The translations under genes were made by a program, and so were the position numbers. Shown here one piece after another: positions 19,532 through 29,111 of a DNA stretch of 64,000 nt (its first letter is position 1; each line of letters begins with the position of its first letter). Under the pieces are notes generated by a model. The model was not told where the DNA came from. It saw only the letters and a list, made by a program, of their open reading frames with translations, and did not search any database. The stretch is from Desulforhopalus singaporensis. GTDB taxonomy: Bacteria > Desulfobacterota > Desulfobulbia > Desulfobulbales > Desulfocapsaceae. Location of the stretch: NCBI RefSeq assembly GCF_900104445.1, contig NZ_FNJI01000025.1:1-64000 (forward strand), given 5' to 3'.

Positions 19532-21194
19532 TATTGAAGGAAGTTTTTTGGCGCACTATTTCGCCGATTTCCTCGCCCGTCGCACCCCGCTGGAAGATGC
19601 CGGCCGCAAAAGCTTCATGGCCCTTGTGGCCAGGCTGGTGCAGGCGATGGAGGGGGGGCACAGCTGTTTGGCGCTTGGCCCGGACGACCTGGCTGTCCTG
19701 GAACCGCTTATGGACAGTCCGGTCGTCTCCGACAAAAAACAGCAGAGGAAGACTCCGCTTATCGTCGCCTGCCAAAACCTGTATCTTTATAGATACGATC
19801 ACTATGAGACGAGGCTTGCCCGGAACATCACAGCTCTTGCGGCCGCCCAGGCAGCTCCGCCACCGGGTGATCTGACGAGAAAGCTCGATGAACTGTTTGG
19901 CGGCAACAGCGGCGGTGGTAACTATCAGCGCTACGCCGCCCAGGTTGCTTCCCGGAAATCACTGACTATTATCAGCGGCGGACCCGGCACCGGCAAGACA
20001 ACCACCGTGGTGAAAATTCTCGCCCTGATCCTGGATGTGGAAAAGCGCCGGTTGAAGATAGCGCTGGGGGCGCCCACGGGAAAAGCGGCGATGCGCCTGA
20101 GTGAGTCGGTAAGGGCCAGTCTTGACCGGCTGGAGTCTGTGCGAAAGATCTTGGAAAATATTCCCGCCAGCGCCTCAACGCTCCACCGGATGCTCGGGGT
20201 AAAACGCAATTCTCCCAGGTTCGTCCATAATGCGGCCAATCCCATGACCTGGGATGTGGTCGTCGTCGATGAAGCCTCCATGGTTGACCTGGCGATGATG
20301 TGTAAGCTGGTCGATGCCCTGAAACCTGGGGCAAAACTTATCCTGCTGGGGGACAAGGACCAGCTCGCCTCGGTCGAATCCGGAGCGGTACTGGCGGATC
20401 TCATAACGGCGCTGCCCGAAAACAGTGTAGAACTGAAGACCACATATCGCTTCGATCGTAACATTAAACGTTTTGCCGAAATGATAAACCGGGGGGATCT
20501 GGGCGGATGCTGGCAAATGGCAGAAGATGCGCAGATAACCAACCTCGCGCTGCTGTCAGGCGGTGCGGGGTCTTGTCTGGGCAAAAGTTACGAGCGATAT
20601 ATGCACCTTGCCGGTAAATGCGATGGCGAGGATGAGCAGACAATCCGCCGCTTGTTCCAGGCTTTCAACAGCTTTCAGGTTCTGTGCGCGGTACGCTACG
20701 GCGGCCGCGGTGAAGAAGCGATAAACCTCAGCATCGAAAAATGGCTGGCCGCAAAGGGCTATGACTGCCGACCGGGGGGATGGTATCACGGGAGACCGGT
20801 ATTGATAACCAGAAACGACTACACCCTGGAGTTGTATAACGGTGATGTCGGAATTTGTCTCAAGGGGGCTGACGGCCGCTTCAGGGTGTGGTTTGAGCGG
20901 TTCGACTCCGGTCTGAGAAGCTATTCGCCGAACCGGCTGGTGCAGTTGCAGACCGTTTATGCCATGACAATTCACAAGAGCCAGGGGTCGGAGTTTACCG
21001 AAGTGGTAGTTGTCTTGCCCGAAGAGGATAGCAGGATACTGAGCAGGGAATTGGTCTATACTGCGGTGACAAGAGCCAGGGAGCAGGTGTGGATACACTC
21101 TTCCAGGGAAATCTTAGGATGCGCTCTTGGTCGCACTGCTGTCCGCCAATCCGGGTTGTGCAAGCGTATAGACAGCGGCCGCACCAGTGGCTGA
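19524..21194 (+). CDS. recD: Exodeoxyribonuclease V alpha subunit RecD
   Basis: RecD (556 residues) is the fast 5'-3' SF1B helicase of RecBCD. Walker A is SGGPGTGKTTTVVKIL, followed by APTGKAAMRLSESVR, Walker B VVDEASMVDLAMM, GDKDQLASVESGAVLADL, TYRFDRNI, and the C-terminal UvrD-like motif YAMTIHKSQGSEFTEVVVVLP and LVYTAVTRAREQVWI. An N-terminal recB-interacting domain precedes them. The ATG at 19524 is preferred over GTG at 19521 because a G-rich ribosome site ends at 19518. The start overlaps the end of recB, consistent with coupled translation. With RecC and RecB it makes a full RecBCD enzyme, so repair here follows the RecBCD and not the AddAB route. Confidence 0.95.
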   Translation: MTDIEGSFLAHYFADFLARRTPLEDAGRKSFMALVARLVQAMEGGHSCLALGPDDLAVLEPLMDSPVVSDKKQQRKTPLIVACQNLYLYRYDHYETRLARNITALAAAQAAPPPGDLTRKLDELFGGNSGGGNYQRYAAQVASRKSLTIISGGPGTGKTTTVVKILALILDVEKRRLKIALGAPTGKAAMRLSESVRASLDRLESVRKILENIPASASTLHRMLGVKRNSPRFVHNAANPMTWDVVVVDEASMVDLAMMCKLVDALKPGAKLILLGDKDQLASVESGAVLADLITALPENSVELKTTYRFDRNIKRFAEMINRGDLGGCWQMAEDAQITNLALLSGGAGSCLGKSYERYMHLAGKCDGEDEQTIRRLFQAFNSFQVLCAVRYGGRGEEAINLSIEKWLAAKGYDCRPGGWYHGRPVLITRNDYTLELYNGDVGICLKGADGRFRVWFERFDSGLRSYSPNRLVQLQTVYAMTIHKSQGSEFTEVVVVLPEEDSRILSRELVYTAVTRAREQVWIHSSREILGCALGRTAVRQSGLCKRIDSGRTSG

Positions 21195-21367
21195 AACGGT
21201 TTCTGCCCCACTCTTATTGCGACTCACATCAGCGGGCGATCCGGTGTCGCAGATTTTCTGAAAAGATATATAGGGATGTCGATCTGTTGCTGACAACCTG
21301 TTGTTATTATGGTAAATACAGTTTGTAGGTTTGTAGAAAAGTGGACTCTCCGGGTTGAGAAGGTTTT

Positions 21368-22270
21368 ATGAAGGATCTTGTGAAAAAAAACAACACCGGG
21401 TATCGACCGGTCAATAGCCGAAAACTTTTTGTGACAGATCTTGACGGGACGCTTCTGACCGACGGAAAAGTTATTCGGAAAACTGAAATCGACACCCTCG
21501 CAGCCCTGCAGGACAGGGATATCGTCACCGCGATCGCAACGGGACGGTCATTTTTTTCGTTCAATAAACTTGTGGCCGAGCTGCAGCAGAGTTCTGATAC
21601 AAGCCCGCTGCCGGTCGACTACGTGATCTTTTCCACAGGGGCCGGTATCATGAATTTTCCCCGGAGAGATATTCTGAAGTCCTTTTCCCTGCCCCACGGT
21701 GATGTGGTGCGAGTCTGCGGTTTTCTGGAGATGCTTGGAATTGACTATATGGTGCAGCGCCCGGTGCCACAGACCAATCATTTCATCTATAAATCCTTTG
21801 GCGGGGAAAACCATGATTTTCAGACCAGGCTGGGGATCTATGGCGAATTCGCTACTCCCCTGACAGATGAACTGCTCCTGCGCTTCGGTCCGGCCACCCA
21901 GGTGCTGGCAATAGTACCGGCGGAAAGTGGCCATCAGGCCGCGGCGAAGATCAAGGGGCAATTTCCCGAACTCAGTGTGATAAAGGCAACTTCTCCGCTT
22001 GATCATACGTCGATCTGGATTGAGATTTTTGCCCCGGAGGTAAACAAAAGTACTGCAATAAACTGGCTTTGCGAAAATATCGGCCTCCATCGTCGTGGAG
22101 TTTGTGCGGTCGGCAACGATTATAACGACGAGGATATGCTGCGGTGGGCAGGTATCAGTTTTGTCACCGAAAACACGCCTTCATCCCTTAAGGCCCTCTA
22201 TGCAAACGTCGCCTCCAACAACGACGGAGGGGTTTCAGAGGCGGCTGCGTCATGGCTCAAAATGACATAA
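21368..22270 (+). CDS. HAD-superfamily hydrolase, Cof type
   Basis: A 300-residue cytoplasmic phosphatase of the Cof/type IIB HAD group. Motif I is FVTDLDGTLLTDG, with the nucleophile Asp and the general acid/base Asp two residues later. Motif II lies in TAIATGRS, and motifs III/IV lie in the C-terminal KSTAINWLCEN and CAVGNDYNDEDMLRWAGISFV. The large alpha/beta cap between motifs II and III is present. Substrates of this group are usually sugar phosphates or flavin and pyridoxal phosphates and cannot be told from sequence. The ATG follows GAGAAGG at a good distance. Confidence 0.9.
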   Translation: MKDLVKKNNTGYRPVNSRKLFVTDLDGTLLTDGKVIRKTEIDTLAALQDRDIVTAIATGRSFFSFNKLVAELQQSSDTSPLPVDYVIFSTGAGIMNFPRRDILKSFSLPHGDVVRVCGFLEMLGIDYMVQRPVPQTNHFIYKSFGGENHDFQTRLGIYGEFATPLTDELLLRFGPATQVLAIVPAESGHQAAAKIKGQFPELSVIKATSPLDHTSIWIEIFAPEVNKSTAINWLCENIGLHRRGVCAVGNDYNDEDMLRWAGISFVTENTPSSLKALYANVASNNDGGVSEAAASWLKMT

Positions 22271-22321
22271 CCTGACAGGCAGGACCTTGTTGCGGCAAAA
22301 ATCTGCGACAGGGCGAAAAAC

Positions 22322-22516
22322 ATGTTTGAAGAGACGGTAATCGGTGCATTTTTCGGTATTGTGCTCTATCTGATTGGAGGAGCAAGGGGTGCCAACAAGG
22401 TTTTCTGGCTGGTGATGGGAGTGGTGTTCGGTCCCTTTGCCCTGCCGTTTGTTTTTTTTGCCAACACTGATAAGGCAGGGTTGTCAGCCGATTTAAAAAA
22501 AGAGGAGAAAAGATGA
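22322..22516 (+). CDS. Small membrane protein, 64 residues
   Basis: Two hydrophobic helices (about residues 6-21 and 28-47) joined by a short loop, with a charged C-terminus DLKKEEKR. No family is recognised. Its stop overlaps the ATG of the next gene (ATGA arrangement, 22513-22516), so it is translationally coupled to the SIMPL-domain gene and probably works with or is stoichiometric to it. Confidence 0.6.
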   Translation: MFEETVIGAFFGIVLYLIGGARGANKVFWLVMGVVFGPFALPFVFFANTDKAGLSADLKKEEKR

Positions 22517-23214
22517 TGAAAAAGCAATTGATCGCAATAATATTGGTTCTTCTTTGCCCGGTATTACTTCAGGCAAAGCAGGACGTTCCTTCCATCAAGG
22601 TTAATGGGACTGCGGTGCGCAAGGCAGTCCCCGACGAACTGCGCTGGAGATTGACGATAAAAAGCGTTGACAACAGTGTCCCCGTTGTCTCGCAAAAACA
22701 CGCCGAAGAGGTCGGGGCAACCCTTAAAGCGCTGGAAGAACTTGGCCAAAAAAGTGAGGACGTGCTGACTACGGGGATGCAATTGCGTGAAAACATGATA
22801 TTTCGCAACAACACTAGGGTGCGGGAAGGATATCTGGCGCTTACCACCGTCACTTTTACCCAGAACCGGATAGAGGATTACCTGGCCTACTGGCTGCGGC
22901 TGGCGGAATTGACGAATCTGACCATCGAGCGAGTCGATTTCGCGGTGTCCAACCACAAGGAGATCGTCGATGAACTCAGGATAGAGGCACTGCTTGACGC
23001 CAGGCAGAAGGCTGAAAAACTTGTCCAGGCGGTTGGCGGACAACTGGAGGAACCGCTTGTCATCGAAGAGGTTCCAAATGGCATACAGGTAAAAGCGATG
23101 GGCAATGCGATGGCGGAATCCTATCGCAATGGTGGTGGCACGCCTCCTGTATCTCCCGGAACAATAGAGATCGAGGCTCGGATTGCGGCTGTATTCAGAA
23201 TGAGTAATTCATGA
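22513..23214 (+). CDS. Exported SIMPL-domain (DUF541) protein
   Basis: A 233-residue periplasmic protein. The first about 22 residues are a signal peptide (KKQLIAIILVLLCPVLLQA). The rest is a SIMPL/DUF541 domain: IKVNGTAVRKAVPDELRWRLTIKS, then an alternating strand-helix pattern with LEELGQKSEDVLTTGMQLRE and the hallmark REGYLALTTVTFTQ, and a C-terminal ARQKAEKLVQAVGGQLEEPLVIEE. Family members are linked to oxidative stress and form ring-like oligomers, but the biochemical role is unresolved. It is coupled to the small membrane protein before it. GGAGAAAAG provides the ribosome site. Confidence 0.88.
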   Translation: MMKKQLIAIILVLLCPVLLQAKQDVPSIKVNGTAVRKAVPDELRWRLTIKSVDNSVPVVSQKHAEEVGATLKALEELGQKSEDVLTTGMQLRENMIFRNNTRVREGYLALTTVTFTQNRIEDYLAYWLRLAELTNLTIERVDFAVSNHKEIVDELRIEALLDARQKAEKLVQAVGGQLEEPLVIEEVPNGIQVKAMGNAMAESYRNGGGTPPVSPGTIEIEARIAAVFRMSNS

Positions 23215-23570
23215 AAAAAAGTAAGTACAACCGTCAGAAAAGATGGCAGAAGAATAAAATAAATGGGTGGTGACTGGTTTCGTTCGGTCTCTTCACTACG
23301 GTGCAATGACTGACTGCAGGAGGTAAGAATATCTGTTTTCAATAGGTTATATGACAGGTAACGGAGGGGAGGGCGCGCTTTGGCGCTACCAGCTGCTGTG
23401 CCCCTGCCGGCTTTCTTTTTAAAAAGATCTCTGTTTGCAATTGCCTGGCCATGTTGTTCAGGGTAAGATAGTGCGATTGTGCAGGGCCGGGAGGATAAAA
23501 GATTGATGTTTGACACCTGTTTACATCAGACAGCCTCTTGAAAAATACGTTTTTTTACTCACACCATGGA
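23215..23570. other. Intergenic region, nothing recognised
   Basis: No gene or clear regulatory motif is visible between the SIMPL gene and the attenuator-like element at 23571. Base composition is mixed and no open frame of useful length has a ribosome site. Confidence 0.5.
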
Positions 23571-23656
23571 GCTTCTGTGGTACTGCTGAAGCAATAACCT
23601 GCCTGGTAGAAAGATAGCCCGGTAAGACTGTGCATCAGTTATTGCCGGGTGTTTTT
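23571..23656 (+). promoter_or_regulatory. Attenuator-like leader before the dynamin-like gene
   Basis: Three pairings can be drawn. A first hairpin is GCTTC (23571) with GAAGC (23588). GCAATAAC (23591-23598) can pair over 8 bp with GTTATTGC (23638-23645). A terminator forms from CCCGGTAA (23618-23625) with TTGCCGGG (23642-23649), strengthened by an inner ACTG/CAGT pair and followed by GTTTTTA. The second and third pairings share bases and exclude each other, the usual logic of an attenuator or riboswitch. The element ends about 70 bases before the GTPase start. It matches no class I know. Confidence 0.5.
23617..23656 (+). terminator. Intrinsic terminator in the leader of the dynamin-like gene
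   Basis: GCCCGGTAA and TTGCCGGGT form an 8-9 bp stem with an inner ACTG/CAGT stem, followed by GTTTTTATAG. It could end a transcript from the SIMPL gene, but its position 70 bases before the next start fits attenuation. Confidence 0.7.
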
Positions 23657-23724
23657 ATAGTTTAGGTAATACGAGCCGATTTTTCTGATGATGTCATTGT
23701 TCGATAAATTTAAAACTGGGTTAC

Positions 23725-25074
23725 ATGATGAATGAAAAAGAACTGCAGAAGCAATTACAGACGAAGGTAAAGAAAAAACTTGAGCCGCTGTTTGCCAAAT
23801 ATAATATGGATTTTGCCGGGATCGATGCGAGCCTGAAATGGAAGCCGCTGGTGTTGATCATAGGCAATTACAGTTCCGGTAAATCCACGCTTATCAATGA
23901 ACTGGTCGGGCAGCAGATCCAGAGGGTCGGTCAGGCCCCGACCGACGATTCCTTTACCGTCATCACCGCCGGCGGCGGTTCCGATTATGTAGAGATTCCC
24001 GGCTCCACCCTGGTAAACGACGAGAATCTGCCGTTTGGACATTTTAAATCGTATGGTGAAAAACTTATTTCCCATATCTGCATGAAGCAGATCAACAGTC
24101 CGCTGCTCGAAAATATGGCGATTATCGACAGCCCGGGAATGCTCGACGCGACCAGCGAGAAAGATCGCGGTTACAATTATCTTGAAGTTCTCGGCGAATT
24201 AGCCAAGCTGTCCGATCTGATCGTGCTGATGTTTGATCCGCATAAGGCCGGTACCATTAAGGAATCCTATGAGGTGATCCGCAACACCCTTCCTGAAAAA
24301 TCAGGAGAACACCGTATCGTGTTTGTCATGAGCAGGATCGACGAATGCGACAACCTCAGCGATTTCACCAGATCTTACGGTACGCTTTGCTGGAACATGT
24401 CGCAGATGACCGGGAGAAAAGATATTCCCCATGTCTACCTGACCTATTCTCCTTCAGCTGTCAATCCCGACTCCGTCGCCGAGGGATGGCCCCAGGAGAG
24501 GGATGAGTTGATAGCCAAAATAACCCAGGCCTCCGGGTTTCGCATCAACCATATCCTGGAGGATATCGACAGGCAGGTCAACGAGGTCGAGCTGGTTGCG
24601 GAAACTGTCAATGAGTTTTTGAAAAAGGCCGGCAAGGTATTTAGAAAATTTACCAATATCACGGTGGCCATCGCCCTGGTACTCTTCTTCTTCGGCGATC
24701 TGGTGCTAAATTCGATTCTCGGTTTTCCCGAAAGCACCCTGATAGCATCCATCAGAACCAGCCAGTTTGGTCTTGTCAACCTGGTTATTCCTCTTGTGCT
24801 CTGCGTTGCCACCCTCGTGGTCGGGGCCTTGGGCTTCAGCAGGATAGCCTTTAAGCAGCTCCAGAAAAAAACACTGGCCAACTGTCGTTCGCTGGTGAAG
24901 TTGGACAGCGACTACCGCAAGAATCTGTGGGCGAAGATGGAAGTTAAGATTATTGAGAATATCAAGGGGATGAAGGTTAAGGACTTATGGACTGGATATG
25001 GCAGAAGTTACAATAAAATACAGAACTTTCTGCAGAATGATCTGAAACGCTACTATGAAAAAATTGTGACCTGA
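23725..25074 (+). CDS. Dynamin-like GTPase with a membrane hairpin
   Basis: A 449-residue large GTPase. G1 is GNYSSGKSTLIN, G2 Thr lies in APTDDSF, G3 is DSPGM in IIDSPGMLDA, and G4 is the SRIDEC segment. After the GTPase domain (residues about 1-260) come a helical stretch and two transmembrane helices (about 305-330 and 345-372), then a basic C-terminal helix. This resembles EHD/sarcalumenin-type and bacterial dynamin-like proteins that bind and remodel membranes. It would sit on the cytoplasmic face of the inner membrane; the physiological role is unknown. Met1 and Met2 are both plausible starts. The leader may control its expression by attenuation. Confidence 0.85.
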   Translation: MMNEKELQKQLQTKVKKKLEPLFAKYNMDFAGIDASLKWKPLVLIIGNYSSGKSTLINELVGQQIQRVGQAPTDDSFTVITAGGGSDYVEIPGSTLVNDENLPFGHFKSYGEKLISHICMKQINSPLLENMAIIDSPGMLDATSEKDRGYNYLEVLGELAKLSDLIVLMFDPHKAGTIKESYEVIRNTLPEKSGEHRIVFVMSRIDECDNLSDFTRSYGTLCWNMSQMTGRKDIPHVYLTYSPSAVNPDSVAEGWPQERDELIAKITQASGFRINHILEDIDRQVNEVELVAETVNEFLKKAGKVFRKFTNITVAIALVLFFFGDLVLNSILGFPESTLIASIRTSQFGLVNLVIPLVLCVATLVVGALGFSRIAFKQLQKKTLANCRSLVKLDSDYRKNLWAKMEVKIIENIKGMKVKDLWTGYGRSYNKIQNFLQNDLKRYYEKIVT

Positions 25075-25102
25075 TCAGCTGGTCTCTCATAGACGACAGA
25101 AC

Positions 25103-25150
25103 AGACGGCCCGGCAAACGAACCTACTCGTTTTCCGGGCCGTCTTGTTTA
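25103..25150 (+). terminator. Strong terminator hairpin between convergent genes
   Basis: AGACGGCCCGG (25103-25113) and CCGGGCCGTCT (25134-25144) form a perfect 11-bp stem followed by TGTTTA on the + strand. It lies between the GTPase gene (+) and the DUF3683 oxidase gene (-), and may act on both. Confidence 0.8.
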
Positions 25151-25203
25151 AAAGCTCCGGGAGAACTTTTCATATCCGGGGCGGCCAGCCTATTCAGGGT
25201 TGA

Positions 25204-28200
25204 TTAGAATGTGACTTTTTCCGATTTCTTGACCATTTCCGCCACCTCTTTCTTCCAGTTCTTTCCACTTATCGATTCCGCCAGCAGAACCGTCATATGT
25301 TTCGGTTCCACGTGCATATCGGGATTTCGTCCCAATCCGGACAGGCAGGAGGGGCAGTTGGTGGCTATCACCAGTTTTTCGTTTTCCCCCTTGGCGTTGC
25401 TGATCGATTCACGCTTTCGGTTTCTCATGGCGTGGGAGATATCAGGACGCGAGATCGCCATGGTGCCGGCCTCGGAACAACAGTTGGGGACCACTTCGAC
25501 GTTGTGATAAAACCGTTTCAGCAACACGGAACCGTTGCCGTCGAAAGAATCGTGACATGGAGCGTGGTAGAGAATTCTCTGATCGGCTTTGTCCTGGTAC
25601 TGCCAGTTGGTGTTTTCAAGGACAAAGGCGGAAATATCCTCAATTTTACAATCAAATATTTCGTCGCCGCCGATATCCAAAAGCGATTCCCGGCAGGTCC
25701 CGCAGCTTACCAGGAGGCCGTCGAAGACGATATAGCCGAGCATGTCCCGTATCTGTGAGAGAATGATGGTATCCCTTAAGCTGATGTCCGCAGCCATTTT
25801 CTTCTTTGCGTTAACCTTGGCCGGAAAACCGCAGCAGAGATAGGACGGTGGCAGGATTGTCCTGATATTGTTTTTGGCCAAAAGGAAGATAGACGCCAAC
25901 GCGACATCGGTATAGAGGCGTTCAGACCCACAACCGGGAAAATAGAATACAGTCTTGTCGATCGTTCCTTCAGGCATAATCATCAAGGCTTCGTTTTCCT
26001 CATAGGGAGGGAGAAAAGCCGCCAGCGGTTCGGAAGCCGGTTTACTCATGGGCGATTTCAGCATTCCCGTAAGTTTCGACTCCTTCGCCTTTGCCCGTTC
26101 CGGAAGCTTGCTGTACAGCTTGGTGCCGGTTCTTTGCAGCGAGCCCCCCCATTTGATTACCGATTGCCGAAAAATCGAGTTGAAGCTGATATTTCTGCTG
26201 TTGAGGTAGCTCAGGGTTAGTTTTGTCGCCGGCGCGCTGTTCTTATAGCCGAGGGCGCTCAGCATGTCTCTTTCGAGGATAGATACCTCTGCGGTGTCTA
26301 TGTCCACCGGACAGGGAGCCAGACACTTGCCGCACATGGTGCAGTGGTCGGCGATTTCCTCAAGGTTCTTAAGCTGCTCGAATCGGGGCAGGTGACAGCG
26401 CTGCATGTCGTAGAGCAGGGCCTCGATCAGCGAGCCGATCACCATGTTCTTGTTTCTCGGATGGAAAAAGATATTGCTTCCGGGATGATAGACACAGCAG
26501 GCCGGCATGCACTTGCCGCACCTGATACATTTTGAAATTTTTGATGAGAGTTCAGCCAGGGAACCATACTGGAGAATCTTGGCTTCAAGCTCAAGAAGAT
26601 TGAAGGATGGCGTGAAAACCTTGTCGATTATCCGTGGATCTTTCAACATTCCCGGATTCATTATTGCCCCTGGATCGACTTCTTTTCTGTAATCGGAGAG
26701 AGCCTGGAGTTTCTGATCGTCGAGAAACTTCATCTTGGTTATACCGATGCCGTGTTCTCCGCTGACTGCGCCGCCAAGCTCCACCGCCTTGGCCATGACG
26801 TCCTCGGCAGTCTTTTCGGCACGTTTCATCATTTCCCTGTCGTTGGAAAATACCGGAATATTGACATGGTTGTTGCCGTCACCCGCGTGCATGTGGGTGG
26901 CAATGATGATTCTTTTTGATCTCACCTCGGTAAAGATCTGTTCAATATCGCTGCTTACCTTCTTGTAGCCGCTGAAAAGTTCCAGGAGGTCGCTCATCAG
27001 TTTCTTGATGTGCACCTCGTGGCGAACAGATTCTGTGGTTCTGAGGGTCAGCGCTTGGAGGGTGTTCTGGCACAGCTCTTCTGCTTTGGGGATTTTTGCC
27101 TCGAGCCAGTCTGGATCTTCAATGGGTTCGGCGGTTTCAAGATATTGTTGGATCTGATGGATAAACTGCTCTTTGTTGTAAATATCCTCTTCAATATTGT
27201 ACTGGTCGATGAACCGGGTAAACTCTGCCAGCGCATGCAGAGGGAGCACGATATCTTCATTGAGCTTGAAGGCGTTGGTTCGCGCGGCAATGGCCCCGAG
27301 GCGTTTTCGGTCTCTCCAGAACCGCTCTGCTTCGTCAGCGTCCTGAGCGCTGAAAAGTTCAGTGTTCCGGTAATGTTCAAGCAGTTTTTCCAGTCGTGAC
27401 TTGCCCCTTTGGATCTGGTCGCTGTTATGGGCGACCATATCGATGAGAAGTACCGCCTTCGGACGCTCGCTCCTGGCTGCCTTGAATTTATACTTGATGG
27501 CCTTTATGTACTCTTCATCGAAGTGCTCAAGAGCCATCAGCGCTTCTTCTTGGCCGTTGGAAAATTCTTCGGAGATTTCAACTATCACCCGGCTGGCTTC
27601 ATCCATATCTTCACCGTAGAATTCGAGACAGAAGGTCATCTTTTTCTCATATTCACGGTAGAGGACGAACTCCCCGGAGGTTATAACGCCGTCGGTTCCC
27701 TCTTTCTGAAAGCCCGGCAAGCCGTTCAGGGCTTTGTTGGTTATGTCTTTCCACAAACCCTTTTTGCGTATCTCGGTACCGGAGAGATTGATATTCCTGA
27801 GCACCCGGCCGGATGAGTCGACGACCTGAAAGTTGACGTTGTCCTCCGGGAGGATTTTGCGCATCGGGTGGTTTATACGCCGCACGGTGAGGAGATCGTG
27901 CCCGGGCATGGCGATGTTGTAGGAAAGTATGTTGTCGATGGCCGTTCCCCAGAGAACGGCTGTCTTACCGCCGGAGTTTTCGGCAATATTGCCGCCGATG
28001 GTGGACGCCCAGGCGCTTGTCGGGTCGGTCGCAAATATCAGCCCGTGGCTGGTTGCATGGCGCATCGCATCGGAGGTGACGACCCCGGCTTCCAGTTTTA
28101 ATGTTGGAACTTTTTCCCCGCCGTTCAGGTGGGAAAACTCTTCGTAGCGGATGTCATGAATCTTGGTCAGTTTTTCGGTGTTGATGATGACGCAGTCGTT

Positions 28201-28842
28201 TTCCACTGGCACGGCTCCGCCGGTAAGTCCTGTCCCTCCTCCCCTGGGGATGATTTTTAACCCCAGGTCGGCAACAGCCCGCATCAGTGGCGGCACCTGT
28301 TCTTCGGACGAGGGGCGCAGCACGGCAAGGGGGAGGAAAAGTCTCCAGTCGGTTGCGTCGGTCGCGTGGCTGATCAGGCTGAAGGGATCGAAATTGACAT
28401 TCTCCTTGCCGATGATAGGGCCGAATTTCCTCATCATTGTGTGGCGTTTTGCCGGAACCCTGGCGATGATGTTGCGCAACAGTTCGAGCCGGTCCCTGCA
28501 TATATCAATCAGCCGGACAACTTTGTTGCTGCGTTCCATGCCCACTCTGCTTATCTTTGCCGCCTTTTCGATGATATCGAGATCTTCCTTTGCCGTCTTG
28601 AAAAACTGATTGCGCCGTGAAGGTGAATTCAGCAATTCCTGAAACAGGAACGGGTTTCTCTTGAGGATAAAAAGGTCGCCCATGAAGCGCATTACCAGGC
28701 GCGCGGATCTCCCTGTAATTCTTTGACTTCTGAGCTCTTCGAGGTCTTCCCACACTTCTGGGCCGAAGAGCATGTTGACGATGAGTTTATCATCTGCAGA
28801 AGTGAAATTGTACGGTATCTCCCGGTAACTTTTTGCTTTCAT
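25204..28842 (-). CDS. DUF3683 FAD-linked oxidase / Fe-S / CCG-domain fusion
   Basis: A 1212-residue cytoplasmic flavo-iron-sulfur protein. It opens with the DUF3683 region (REIPYNFTSADDKLIVNMLFG). A PCMH-type FAD-binding domain follows (PRGGGTGLTGGAVPVENDCV, IGGNIAENSGGKTAVLWG), then the FAD-oxidase C domain (THMHAGDGNNHVNIPV, GGAVSGEHGIGITKMKFLD). Next is a ferredoxin segment with two 4Fe-4S sites (CIRCGKCMPACC and CTMCGKCLAPCPVDID), and last two CCG domains (CCGFPAKV, CGTCRESLLDIGG; HAPCHDSFDG, CCSEAGTMA). It fuses the GlcD and GlcF parts, so it probably oxidises a 2-hydroxy acid such as D-lactate and passes electrons to the quinone or Etf pool. Substrate is inferred from the family only. 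Confidence 0.88.
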   Translation of the reverse strand: MKAKSYREIPYNFTSADDKLIVNMLFGPEVWEDLEELRSQRITGRSARLVMRFMGDLFILKRNPFLFQELLNSPSRRNQFFKTAKEDLDIIEKAAKISRVGMERSNKVVRLIDICRDRLELLRNIIARVPAKRHTMMRKFGPIIGKENVNFDPFSLISHATDATDWRLFLPLAVLRPSSEEQVPPLMRAVADLGLKIIPRGGGTGLTGGAVPVENDCVIINTEKLTKIHDIRYEEFSHLNGGEKVPTLKLEAGVVTSDAMRHATSHGLIFATDPTSAWASTIGGNIAENSGGKTAVLWGTAIDNILSYNIAMPGHDLLTVRRINHPMRKILPEDNVNFQVVDSSGRVLRNINLSGTEIRKKGLWKDITNKALNGLPGFQKEGTDGVITSGEFVLYREYEKKMTFCLEFYGEDMDEASRVIVEISEEFSNGQEEALMALEHFDEEYIKAIKYKFKAARSERPKAVLLIDMVAHNSDQIQRGKSRLEKLLEHYRNTELFSAQDADEAERFWRDRKRLGAIAARTNAFKLNEDIVLPLHALAEFTRFIDQYNIEEDIYNKEQFIHQIQQYLETAEPIEDPDWLEAKIPKAEELCQNTLQALTLRTTESVRHEVHIKKLMSDLLELFSGYKKVSSDIEQIFTEVRSKRIIIATHMHAGDGNNHVNIPVFSNDREMMKRAEKTAEDVMAKAVELGGAVSGEHGIGITKMKFLDDQKLQALSDYRKEVDPGAIMNPGMLKDPRIIDKVFTPSFNLLELEAKILQYGSLAELSSKISKCIRCGKCMPACCVYHPGSNIFFHPRNKNMVIGSLIEALLYDMQRCHLPRFEQLKNLEEIADHCTMCGKCLAPCPVDIDTAEVSILERDMLSALGYKNSAPATKLTLSYLNSRNISFNSIFRQSVIKWGGSLQRTGTKLYSKLPERAKAKESKLTGMLKSPMSKPASEPLAAFLPPYEENEALMIMPEGTIDKTVFYFPGCGSERLYTDVALASIFLLAKNNIRTILPPSYLCCGFPAKVNAKKKMAADISLRDTIILSQIRDMLGYIVFDGLLVSCGTCRESLLDIGGDEIFDCKIEDISAFVLENTNWQYQDKADQRILYHAPCHDSFDGNGSVLLKRFYHNVEVVPNCCSEAGTMAISRPDISHAMRNRKRESISNAKGENEKLVIATNCPSCLSGLGRNPDMHVEPKHMTVLLAESISGKNWKKEVAEMVKKSEKVTF

Positions 28843-29111
28843 GACTTAATATTACCAACTGAGGAATTTAAAAAATGGCTGATTTCTGTTACTTGTTGTT
28901 CCCTGAGCCTGTGTTCTGCCCATTGCTGACTGTTGGTGGTTGCTGCTGGACTACATCCAGGGGCGGACGGGTGAATGAACTCCCGGTTCTTAGAGAGTGC
29001 TCCTTGTTGAATGAGGCGCACTGACTTTAACACCATTTTTTGAGCAAAGAAAGACATTCTACTACCTCAGTAAAGAATTGCGAGCGTTTTGTTGTCTCAG
29101 GGGGTGATATC

